Shown here piece after piece: positions 1 through 6,439 of a DNA stretch of 6,942 bases. The position numbers were made by a program, and so were the translations under genes. This stretch comes from Prevotellaceae bacterium UBA1786 (GTDB taxonomy: Bacteria; Bacteroidota; Bacteroidia; Bacteroidales; Bacteroidaceae). How positions within the stretch are numbered: the stretch's first letter is position 1; the number at the start of each line of letters is the position of its first letter. The notes beneath the pieces were generated by a model that saw nothing but the letters and a program-made list of their open reading frames with translations, was not told where the DNA came from and did not search any database. The stretch lies in NCBI GenBank assembly GCA_002314525.1, contig DCGE01000039.1, positions 1-6,942 on the forward strand, given 5' to 3'.

Positions 1-38
1 TCATTTATTATATTCGCATTTTGTTAGGTTTGTAATCT

Positions 39-1514
39 TTAATCTTTTACCTTCGCCCTTATTGTCCAAGTATTCCTGTCGAGCGTCAATCCTGCAGGCA
101 CCAGATACTTCTCATAATCGATATCCCCAGGATTGTCAACAATATAGCGAATGTGTGACATGGAGCCACAGGCAACCTCATCGACTGCTGACCAGAACTC
201 CTCCTCCGTGAAACCGCGATGTTTCTGTTTGTGATAACGGTTGTAGAGCAGACGCATGAGGTCGTCAAGCGAATGCCTTCCCTGTGAGAGGCGCTTTATC
301 TCAATGTCCATGATCAGTCCTACCACAGGTCCCCGGAAGTAGTAGCTTATGTTAACATCCCTGAAGTTCGCATCCTCATTGAAGAATTCAAGCCATATGT
401 CATAACTGATCTGACGCAGACTCTGATGATGATGCCCCTCGTGTTTCTCATCCATGCGCATGTACTTCGATATCATCTCAAGTGCCTCGTCGTATGTCGC
501 AAGTCCGGCACGGTGAAGGATCAGAGCCTCGTAGTAGCATGTAATGCCCTCGCTGAACCAGAGCAGAGGAGTGAATACCTCCCTGTCGTAGTCGAACGGA
601 CCGAGTTCTATGGGCCGAATCGTTTTGACATTATACAGGTGGAAGTATTCGTGTGCAGTTAGGGCGAGGTAGTCGAGCCATTCATGTCGGTCGTCGATCC
701 TGAATGTACCATCGGTGAAACAAGCCTGCGAATTGAGATGTTCCAGTCCCCCATTTCCCTTCCCCATGTGTATGAGTGTATAATTATCGTAAGGAACATC
801 TTTCATGATTTCCGTCGATGCAGATACTATCTTTCGGAAACAGTCCTCGAATCCCGATTCCTCGTAGCCGTCAGGAGTTTCGAGAGCAAGTTCATAGGCA
901 TGACCCTCATGAATGAATTGTCTGATAAGATGGTTACCCATGAGAACAGGACTATCGTACAGCACGTCGAAGTCGGATGCAGTATAAGTATGCCGTCTTC
1001 CCTCTATAGGCTTGAGTCCTGTCGATACACTCTTCCAGTTTTCAGGCACTTGATAGGTGACGATCACCGGACAGTCCACCCTACCCTCCTCATACATGAA
1101 TACACCGTTGGGAGCAATGAATGCAGCCTCGCTGCCATCATGGCTTGAAGCAACGTCATACTGATCAGCAAACACGCGGTAGCGCACCACAGCCCTTCCG
1201 TTGTCCGGCATCGCTATGCGCCATCCGTTCTTGCCCACCTTCCGCCATACTATTCTGTTTCCGTCTGCGTCAGTGGCAGAGAAGTCACAGAGATGCTTGG
1301 GGAAATCCTGAATTGCATAGTATCCCGGTGCCCATACAGGCATCTTCAGCATGAGGTCCTTCTGCCGATGCGAGGAACTCAAATTCAGTTCCACCTCAAT
1401 ATACCTTCCGATGGTATCCAGTCTCACGACATAATCCATCGACAGCCTCCCCTTTGCGGCAACCCTTATTCCACATACCGCCAGTAATAACAATATCAGA
1501 ATCTTCTTATTCAT
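39..1514 (-). CDS. M61-family metallopeptidase (glycyl aminopeptidase-like), secreted, no PDZ domain
   Basis: Predicted zinc peptidase of family M61, acting outside the cytoplasm (periplasm or cell surface), probably removing residues from peptide N-termini. With the start at 1514 the protein has 491 residues. A signal peptide covers residues 1-20 (MNKK, then a Leu/Ile-rich core ending VAA). Seen motifs: GGLEHLNS at about 255-262, the zinc motif HEYFH at 288-292, and WFSEG with Glu at about 322 as the likely third zinc ligand. This order is typical of M61. Many M61 proteins run to about 600 residues and end in a PDZ domain. This one stops after LVPAGLTLDR and a short basic tail, so the PDZ is absent. 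The frame stays open to an ATG at 1574, but those 20 extra residues come from a G/A-rich repeat tract and would bury the signal peptide, so 1514 is preferred. AAGGA lies only one base before the ATG, too close for a normal ribosome site. Family assignment is firm; the substrate is unknown. Confidence 0.9.
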   Translation of the reverse strand: MNKKILILLLLAVCGIRVAAKGRLSMDYVVRLDTIGRYIEVELNLSSSHRQKDLMLKMPVWAPGYYAIQDFPKHLCDFSATDADGNRIVWRKVGKNGWRIAMPDNGRAVVRYRVFADQYDVASSHDGSEAAFIAPNGVFMYEEGRVDCPVIVTYQVPENWKSVSTGLKPIEGRRHTYTASDFDVLYDSPVLMGNHLIRQFIHEGHAYELALETPDGYEESGFEDCFRKIVSASTEIMKDVPYDNYTLIHMGKGNGGLEHLNSQACFTDGTFRIDDRHEWLDYLALTAHEYFHLYNVKTIRPIELGPFDYDREVFTPLLWFSEGITCYYEALILHRAGLATYDEALEMISKYMRMDEKHEGHHHQSLRQISYDIWLEFFNEDANFRDVNISYYFRGPVVGLIMDIEIKRLSQGRHSLDDLMRLLYNRYHKQKHRGFTEEEFWSAVDEVACGSMSHIRYIVDNPGDIDYEKYLVPAGLTLDRNTWTIRAKVKD

Positions 1515-1580
1515 ATCCTTAATATTTAACTTTTGCCTTTCGCTTTTCGCCATTAGCCATTCTACCTTCGCCATTCAACC
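1515..1580 (-). repeat. Degenerate G/A-rich GGCGAA-type intergenic tract before the M61 gene
   Basis: On the minus strand this stretch repeats near-copies of AATGGCGAA, GAATGGCTAATGG and GCGAAAGGC before running into AT-rich DNA and the M61 start. It creates an artificial in-frame ATG extension (1574) of the M61 ORF. Similar sequence appears after the DUF4421 gene (3063-3095) and, more weakly, at the 3' end of the M61 gene. There, GGCGAAGGTA (plus-strand positions 48-57) exactly matches the copy at 1563-1572. Function unknown. Confidence 0.5.
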
Positions 1581-1583
1581 CTA

Positions 1584-1685
1584 TTAACCCATGTACCCGC
1601 TGGTGATGTGTGTCCTTTTGAATAAGCTCAAGGCCGGTACAACAGCATCCGACTGTCCCTTTGCAACGAGACTCAAAGCCATCAT
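1584..1685 (-). CDS. Possible 33-residue ORF in the M61 leader
   Basis: A short ORF reads MMALSLVAKGQSDAVVPALS then LFKRTHITSGYMG and stops at 1584. I do not recognise it. It lies between the minus-strand -7 box (1768-1775) and the M61 start, so the M61 transcript would carry it. Its base composition is more GC-rich and codon-like than the AT-rich DNA just upstream, which is the main reason to list it. There is no signal peptide, no clear membrane segment and no visible Shine-Dalgarno site. It could be a leader peptide, a small independent protein, a decayed fragment of a larger gene, or chance. Whether it is translated is not decided by the sequence. Confidence 0.25.
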   Translation of the reverse strand: MMALSLVAKGQSDAVVPALSLFKRTHITSGYMG

Positions 1686-1767
1686 GACTGCAAATAATAT
1701 ATTTTTGTCATTAAATCATGAATTTCAGATAAAACAATAATAATCACAACAAACCAACTACTTTGGG

Positions 1768-1775
1768 CAAAGATA
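1768..1775 (-). promoter_or_regulatory. -7 box (TATCTTTG) for the M61 transcript
   Basis: The minus strand reads TATCTTTGC, matching the Bacteroidetes -7 consensus TAnnTTTG. No good TTTG element is found 19-21 bases upstream, so this is a half-supported promoter. It would start a transcript near 1760 with a leader of about 245 bases before the M61 start. That leader contains the 33-residue ORF and the G/A-rich tract. It faces away from the DUF4421 promoter in the same intergenic region. Confidence 0.55.
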
Positions 1776-1894
1776 CGAAAAAATCATCAATTAGAAGATT
1801 TATCCCCAATTTTTTTCTGTTTTTAACATTTGGCATTATACTCTGAACAAGACCATTATAATCAGCCTTTCATTATTGATTGGTGAGATGTTTT

Positions 1895-1925
1895 TTTGTC
1901 GTTATGCGGTTTTTTCATAACTTTG
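1895..1925 (+). promoter_or_regulatory. Bacteroidetes primary-sigma promoter for the DUF4421 gene
   Basis: TTTG at 1895-1898, a 19-base spacer, and TAACTTTG at 1918-1925 match the Bacteroidetes consensus (TTTG, N19-21, TAnnTTTG) exactly. Transcription would begin near 1930, giving a leader of only about 15 bases before the ATG at 1946. The element overlaps the upstream extension of the ORF (ATG at 1880) and so argues against that longer start. Confidence 0.8.
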
Positions 1926-1945
1926 CAACGGAGCAAGTTGTTTCT

Positions 1946-3058
1946 ATGGCATTCGGCGGATTCTTTTTGAGGAGGCTACGGTTTGGGGGCTTGATAGTCC
2001 TGTCCGTATTTGTCCATGCATCGATGATGCATGGACAGACTGTCGATGTTGATGACTCCACCGCTGTCGAAGACGAAGTTAAGGAAACGCTGCCGAGTAA
2101 GATAGGCAGGTCGCTGAAGGATTTGTCGCAACTGATTTTCTCAAACAAGATAACCACTGATACGGCTTATGTGTCGCGGCCTGTATATCCGTGGACCTTC
2201 AAGTTCAGATGCGACGTAAAGAACAACTTCATCCACTATGACTATGGTAAAGAATCTGGGTATATGGAAAATAACTGGGGTACGTTGTTCGGTATGGGTG
2301 CAAACTACAAAGGACTGTCGATATCGCTTTCAGGCAATCCTGGCAAGTGGTTCAGATGGAACGAAGACAACGAAATCAGCATCAACCTATACAACAATCG
2401 CTTCGGAATAGATGCAAGCTACTATGTAGCAAAGAAACTCTATGGATACGACAGTTACTCAAGTTGGTTCAAGAACGACAATCCACTGGAATACAACGAT
2501 GCCATAACAAAAGGACTTAGCATCAACGTGTACTACGTGTTCAACAACAAGCGGTTCTCGTATCCTGCTGCCTTTTCGCAGACCTGGATACAGAAGCACA
2601 GTGCAGGCAGTTTTATAGTCTCTGCCACCTATTGCCACAGAGATATCACATCGAACTTCGGCATCAAGGAGGAGGAATATCCTGAAATCGATCCCGAATT
2701 TGTCAAGGACCTCTCGTTCGGCATCCACACCAGATACCTGTCGCTTGGCTGCGGATATGCCTACAACTATGTTCCGAACCGCCATTGGCTGATTCATCTA
2801 TCTGCCGTGCCTGGAGTGATGGTTGCGAGGGATTGCAACCAGTCGCTGAAATGGGAAGACGATGACCTCTACACAATGGACAGCCGGGGGAAACTGGACC
2901 TCACAGCAAACGTCAGATCGTCTGTCATCTATTCATGGAAGAATTACTTCACCGGCATGACCGGCATCTACAGCGTTGACTATGCCGGCAAAGCCAAAAA
3001 GAGCTATCTGTCATACATGCGTTGGAAAATACGTCTCGTCTTCGGATTCCGACTCTGA
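1946..3058 (+). CDS. DUF4421-family predicted outer-membrane beta-barrel protein
   Basis: Protein of 370 residues from the ATG at 1946. The N-terminus has a signal peptide: Arg-Arg near residues 9-10, a hydrophobic core GLIVLSVFVHA, and a likely cleavage around residues 25-30 (HAS or HGQ). The mature protein is rich in alternating polar and aromatic residues as in beta-strands. It carries the stretch FNNKRFSYPAAFSQ (about 199-212) followed by QKHSAGSF, a signature I associate with DUF4421 proteins of Bacteroidetes. It ends WKIRLVFGFRL, consistent with a final barrel strand. The family's function is unknown; an outer-membrane location is inferred. The frame is open back to 1880, but a consensus promoter occupies 1895-1925, so the shorter start is chosen. 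GGAG at 1930-1933 is a weak, distant ribosome site. The gene appears monocistronic, is divergent from M61, and no hairpin terminator follows it. Confidence 0.85.
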   Translation: MAFGGFFLRRLRFGGLIVLSVFVHASMMHGQTVDVDDSTAVEDEVKETLPSKIGRSLKDLSQLIFSNKITTDTAYVSRPVYPWTFKFRCDVKNNFIHYDYGKESGYMENNWGTLFGMGANYKGLSISLSGNPGKWFRWNEDNEISINLYNNRFGIDASYYVAKKLYGYDSYSSWFKNDNPLEYNDAITKGLSINVYYVFNNKRFSYPAAFSQTWIQKHSAGSFIVSATYCHRDITSNFGIKEEEYPEIDPEFVKDLSFGIHTRYLSLGCGYAYNYVPNRHWLIHLSAVPGVMVARDCNQSLKWEDDDLYTMDSRGKLDLTANVRSSVIYSWKNYFTGMTGIYSVDYAGKAKKSYLSYMRWKIRLVFGFRL

Positions 3059-3062
3059 GTAA

Positions 3063-3095
3063 ATGAATGGCGGAGAGTGAATGGCGAAAGTTGAG
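3063..3095 (+). repeat. Second copy of the GAATGGCG-type G/A-rich tract
   Basis: Directly after the DUF4421 stop, the plus strand reads GAATGGCGGAGAGTGAATGGCGAAAGTTGAGG in two near-copies of GAATGGCGRA. It is the same kind of sequence as the tract before the M61 gene, here on the opposite strand. It fills the short gap between two convergent genes and shows no hairpin, so it is not an intrinsic terminator. Confidence 0.45.
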
Positions 3096-3097
3096 GT

Positions 3098-3474
3098 CTA
3101 TGGTCGGATGAGAAGTTTCTTTCCGTTGTGGATGACTATGCTGTTAGGAGCTATCAACGGTGAGGTGAGTTTTTGGCCCATGAGGTTGTAGGTGCCATCT
3201 TGAGGGTTGGCATGAGGGATGACAGGAGCGGATACATCTGTTGGGAGAGTGGTATCCTTTGAGAAACCAATGTACTTGATGACTGAGGATCCTGTGGTGG
3301 ATGTGAGGCCGAAGATGGTGTTTCCCTGTGAGAAGGAGTACTGCGGAGCGACACATCTGTCCGTCAACCAGTTTCGAACCGGTAGGAGGATTGATTACCA
3401 TCACAGACAATGAACACGACAGTAATACGACTGACGTAAGCATGAGATTTAAAAAAAATCTTCAAGGTCATCAT
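3098..3474 (-). pseudogene. Broken small secreted protein with Prevotella-type C-terminal module
   Basis: The 3' half (3098 to about 3367) encodes NTIFGLTSTTG, then DGTYNLMGQKL and HNGKKLLIRP at the end. This is a C-terminal pattern (YNLxGQ ... NGKKLLI) seen on many Prevotella surface proteins. The 5' half lies in other frames. ATG ATG at 3474/3471 opens MMTLKIF and runs into a T8 run (plus-strand A8 at 3451-3458). Removing one T would continue it as LNLMLTSVVLLSCSLSV, a good signal peptide or lipoprotein start. This stretch is otherwise readable from an ATG at 3443. A second frame change near 3340-3398 is then needed to reach the C-terminal half, where an in-frame TAA blocks a simple upstream extension. 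At about 125 codons the whole is very short for a protein with this ending, so internal deletion is likely. A gene caller would report only the 3' half from a TTG at 3367. Confidence 0.55.
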
Positions 3475-3568
3475 ACATTAATTAAATATTATAAGTAGTT
3501 GATAAATAGATTGATTAGGTTTCTAAATAATGCCCGAAGCAAGAGCAAAACCAGACTTATCTGTTATA

Positions 3569-3582
3569 CCTTGCTAGCGAGG
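3569..3582. repeat. 14-base near-perfect palindrome CCTTGCTAGCGAGG
   Basis: The sequence CCTnGCTAGCnAGG reads the same on both strands except for one mismatched pair. It lies about 20-35 bases downstream of the minus-strand -7 box, in the leader of the broken gene. It could be an operator or chance. Confidence 0.3.
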
Positions 3583-3601
3583 ATAAAGTAGATACCATCT
3601 G

Positions 3602-3609
3602 CAAAGTTA
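3602..3609 (-). promoter_or_regulatory. -7 box (TAACTTTG) upstream of the broken small gene
   Basis: The minus strand reads TAACTTTGC, a perfect match to the Bacteroidetes -7 consensus and identical to the box of the DUF4421 promoter. The -33 region is weak: no TTTG at 19-21 bases. Transcription would start near 3597 with a leader of about 120 bases before the ATG at 3474. The rest of the stretch between 3475 and 3723 holds no gene that I can support and no hairpin followed by T residues. Confidence 0.55.
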
Positions 3610-3723
3610 CAAAAAATCAAATAATGTTACATTTTTTACTAGAAATTTATTGAGTCGAAGTTTTGGGGTCGTGGAAAGGATTTTTGTTAGGATTTTCGGC
3701 ACACCTACAAAGCTCGGGGAGTG

Positions 3724-6111
3724 TTATTTCAGGAAGCGTAAATTCAGCACGTGATTATTGACATACATATTGGCAAAATCGCTTGTCTTATACCAACGTG
3801 GTTTGCTGGGCATGTCGTCGTAGATGGCTACCCCATTGATCTTCAGTCCCTCAAAGGTGATATTCTTTACTGTGTGCTCAGAATCATAGCCGGTAATGAG
3901 CGATAAATACGGACGGCTTACGGGTCTCTTGCTAGTGCCGAAGCGGATATTGCGGAACGTGACATCCTCTATACTACGGCCGATGGCTGAGCAATACTTC
4001 TCGTTATAACAGGTCTTGATATGACACAGGCTGCCACTTGCTATTTCCTCAATACGGATATTGTCAAACACCACATCTTTAACAACATTGTTATCACCAC
4101 AGTTGATACCTATGCAACCCTGATAATCCACCTGAATCTCAGATTGACACAAGATGTCGATGTTTTCATAGTGCAGGTTGACCAAACTGTCGCTTTTCTC
4201 AGAAAGGCTGCCATTGCCATGCAGGCCGATCATGATGGGGTGTGCAACATCGGCCCAGAGAGTGCTGTTGCGCATGATGACATTGTATACACTACCTTTG
4301 AAACCTTTGCGCGTAGCATATACCGTAGTACAGTCATCGCTATTACGGCAGAACACACGGTCATAGAGAATGTCGGAACAGCCACCGAAGACGTTGAGGC
4401 CATCACCCCACTGCGGATGAGAGATGCTACGTACGTCATGGAGAGTGACATGATGACTCTCGCCGATGGGACATGTATTCAGTACCAGACCATCAAGGAA
4501 GATATTCTGGCTATGGTGTATATAAGCACCCTCATAGCCACTGACAGGACGTGCCACACCACGACCGAGAATGCTGACATCATGAACATTCTCAATGGCA
4601 AAAGTCTTCTCGAAATAGGTACCGGGAGAAAAATAGACCGTAGTAGAAGAAGGTATGTGGATGGTATCATTGCCACTGTAGAAGCCTGGCTCATAAATGA
4701 CGAATTTCCGTCCTTGACGTCTGGCTTCGCGCTCTGCCTCCTCGACGCTCACAGGTGGGTTGCTGGTAAAAAGGAGTAAGTTGTCGGTTATGTCACCATC
4801 GAACTCCACACTCACATTCTCAGGCTGAAACAAAAGGAACTGTAGGGTAGAGTCATTAATCACGTTGGCTATCACACCCTTATAATCAGGACGGATGCGA
4901 GCCGTCTTGTATTTTTTATTTTTGCACACCACACGTACATACACGTTACCGGTAAAATCAAAGAAGGCGTATGAAATCTCTTTTACTGCATGCGCGGCGT
5001 TAGGGCGAGTGTCATTGTTGGAAATCAGCAGACGTGTAGCCGCATTCACCTTAGCCATGTAGGTATCAACACGTTTCCATTCTTTACTGCCAAGGGGTTG
5101 TACGAATACATCATAGTCGTGCTTCAGCGGAGCACCTTCGGGTGCATTGTATGTAAACACCTGATGCAGTCTCGTTCCTTCTTTCACACCTTTCACACGC
5201 ATCTCGCGACTCTCGCCCTTAGCTTCCGACTTAGCCTGCAGTGCCAGCACCTTCTCTGTGTATGGCATAGCCAGTCCTTTGCGCTCGTGGTAATGTTCGT
5301 ATGGCTTCTGATATATATCCCACAATTTGCCGCGTGACATGGCTCCGGGTTCAGTCCAGTAATTGTAAAGACCCGTACAATCGATCCATGTGGTAAAAGG
5401 CACGTCGTAGCCGAGGTTGTATTTGGCGGTATATTCAAACCCCTTGAGCAGACGATTGTCAAGTACCCCCCATAGATCGTCGCCCTTCTCCCATGCCATC
5501 TCACAGATGTCTGCAAGTGCCTCCAAACCCAGTTGTACATGCGCCTGATCACGTCCGGTTTCCTGACACTGTCCCGACTCACCGATATATCGAGGCAGGG
5601 CGCCATTGTCGTTTGCCCTCATGAAATAGTCACACGCCGCTTCGTACATCGCCCCATCATCCATGAAGATTGCAGCTGCCATACGAAAACGGTTTACGAT
5701 TGCACCCCAGTTGCCATTGGCATACGGACTGTCAGCCTCAAACTGGTTCATCGTAGGTACCATTGCCCTTCGTAGCATGGACTCCCATGCAGGAGACTTG
5801 TGCTTTTTCTCAATCATCATAGCGCGACACAGCCAATAGCCTTGAATCAAGCACAACGGTGCGTCATGTCCATCCAACCGTTGCAGTTTTTCAGCATAGG
5901 CATTGATGATGCTCAGTGCCTCATCATGCTTACCTGTCTTGGCCAAATCCCAAGCAGTCTTCATATCTCGCTCACTGCCATCTTTGGTACGAGCATACTG
6001 TCCGTCACGTGCCACGACCTCAAAAGGTCCTGCCATCTTGTATTTATCCTGTGCCCACACGTTACTCAGTAGTGCGAGGACTGTTGTCAGTGTCAGAAAA
6101 AGTCTTTTCAT
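3724..6111 (-). CDS. Secreted fusion: alginate-lyase-type domain plus GH28/GH49-like beta-helix
   Basis: A 795-residue predicted polysaccharide-degrading enzyme. Residues 1-20 are a signal peptide (cleavage VWA/QD). Residues about 24-285 match the alginate-lyase-type alpha/alpha barrel (PF05426-like): DGHDAP (80-85), NGNWG (132-136), SGQCQETGRDQAH (179-191), LLKGFEYTAKYNLG (221-234). A basic linker follows at about 290-312. Residues about 313-450 look like a beta-sandwich, with NVYVRV and SVEFDGD. Residues about 470-790 form a right-handed beta-helix with GH28/GH49-like features: WGDG (568-571), RNSDD (589-593, likely catalytic Asp pair 592-593), GLHGNG (629-634). PF05426 proteins normally have an extra N-terminal segment (HTxxDLxxxR type) before the YKMAGPF region; here the signal peptide joins it almost directly. 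The gene starts 25 bases after the GH2-like remnant, as in an operon with GH97. The lyase would cleave uronate links and the helix would hydrolyse glycosidic bonds. Substrate, and whether both domains are active, are unknown. Confidence 0.85.
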   Translation of the reverse strand: MKRLFLTLTTVLALLSNVWAQDKYKMAGPFEVVARDGQYARTKDGSERDMKTAWDLAKTGKHDEALSIINAYAEKLQRLDGHDAPLCLIQGYWLCRAMMIEKKHKSPAWESMLRRAMVPTMNQFEADSPYANGNWGAIVNRFRMAAAIFMDDGAMYEAACDYFMRANDNGALPRYIGESGQCQETGRDQAHVQLGLEALADICEMAWEKGDDLWGVLDNRLLKGFEYTAKYNLGYDVPFTTWIDCTGLYNYWTEPGAMSRGKLWDIYQKPYEHYHERKGLAMPYTEKVLALQAKSEAKGESREMRVKGVKEGTRLHQVFTYNAPEGAPLKHDYDVFVQPLGSKEWKRVDTYMAKVNAATRLLISNNDTRPNAAHAVKEISYAFFDFTGNVYVRVVCKNKKYKTARIRPDYKGVIANVINDSTLQFLLFQPENVSVEFDGDITDNLLLFTSNPPVSVEEAEREARRQGRKFVIYEPGFYSGNDTIHIPSSTTVYFSPGTYFEKTFAIENVHDVSILGRGVARPVSGYEGAYIHHSQNIFLDGLVLNTCPIGESHHVTLHDVRSISHPQWGDGLNVFGGCSDILYDRVFCRNSDDCTTVYATRKGFKGSVYNVIMRNSTLWADVAHPIMIGLHGNGSLSEKSDSLVNLHYENIDILCQSEIQVDYQGCIGINCGDNNVVKDVVFDNIRIEEIASGSLCHIKTCYNEKYCSAIGRSIEDVTFRNIRFGTSKRPVSRPYLSLITGYDSEHTVKNITFEGLKINGVAIYDDMPSKPRWYKTSDFANMYVNNHVLNLRFLK

Positions 6112-6136
6112 ATATTCTTAGGTCAGTCGGTTTTTA

Positions 6137-6319
6137 TTATTGAACAGGGCGAATGTAGAACGTTGAAACACGATTTCGGCAAGAAGGCATGCGATTCACT
6201 TCATTGATACTGGGGTCTTGCCATGCCTTACTGAAATCTTTCATTTGTCCCGTCTGCTGAGAGACGCATAATGAGGATATCAAAAGTGCAGTTCCACTGA
6301 CGACTGATGCTTTCATCAT
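6137..6319 (-). pseudogene. Truncated N-terminus resembling a GH2 glycosidase
   Basis: A 60-codon ORF beginning with a signal-peptide-like segment (VVSGTALLISSLCVS). The following DFSKAWQDPSINEVNRMPS resembles the start of mature GH2 beta-galactosidase-type enzymes, where WQDP/WENP followed by NxxNRxP introduces the first sandwich domain. After MPSCRNRVSTFYIRPVQ it meets two stop codons, so about 95% of a GH2 enzyme would be missing. No continuation is visible in the other frames, because the next gene begins 25 bases later. The ORF lies 40 bases after the GH97 end, in operon spacing. Most likely it is the scar of a deletion joining the start of a GH2 gene to DNA before the fusion gene. A genuine small secreted protein is the alternative. 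The GH2 assignment rests on one short motif. Confidence 0.5.
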
Positions 6320-6359
6320 ATTATTTTTAGTTGCTTATGATTTTTTATCCTTATTAAAT

Positions 6360-6439
6360 TCAGTCTATCATTTCGATACGTATAGCAGCACCACCACTTG
6401 GCTGCAAATCGAGCTGAAGAGGTTTGGGTATTTTCTTTC
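6360..6439 (-). other. Displaced C-terminal tail of GH97 (out of frame)
   Basis: Beyond the premature TAG of the GH97 frame, the next frame reads KKIPKPLQLDLQPSGGAAIR and IEMID, then TGA at 6360. The LDLQPSGGAAIRIE ending is a typical GH97 C-terminus. It becomes continuous with the upstream frame if one A is added to the A8 run at 6443-6450 (minus strand). The tail therefore belongs to the GH97 gene and its reading frame has been conserved. Confidence 0.75.

Noticed and set aside
684..1148. 154-codon ORF on the plus strand
   Set aside because: It is antisense to the M61 gene, where the zinc motif and other signatures are on the minus strand; a shadow frame.
1515..1574. Longer M61 start at the ATG at 1574
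   Set aside because: The extra 20 residues are translated G/A-rich repeat and would place the hydrophobic signal peptide internally.
3564..3600. Minus-strand reading DGIYFILASKV followed by a stop, resembling a protein C-terminus
   Set aside because: It directly abuts a perfect TAACTTTG promoter box and has no supporting coding sequence upstream, so the resemblance is probably chance.
3661..3723. Possible terminator after the fusion gene
   Set aside because: The region has short G-runs and C-runs but no stable stem followed by T residues on the minus strand.
4021..4779. 252-codon ORF on the plus strand
   Set aside because: It lies entirely antisense to the beta-helix half of the fusion gene. 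It has no recognisable domain or ribosome site, and the minus-strand frame carries clear family motifs.
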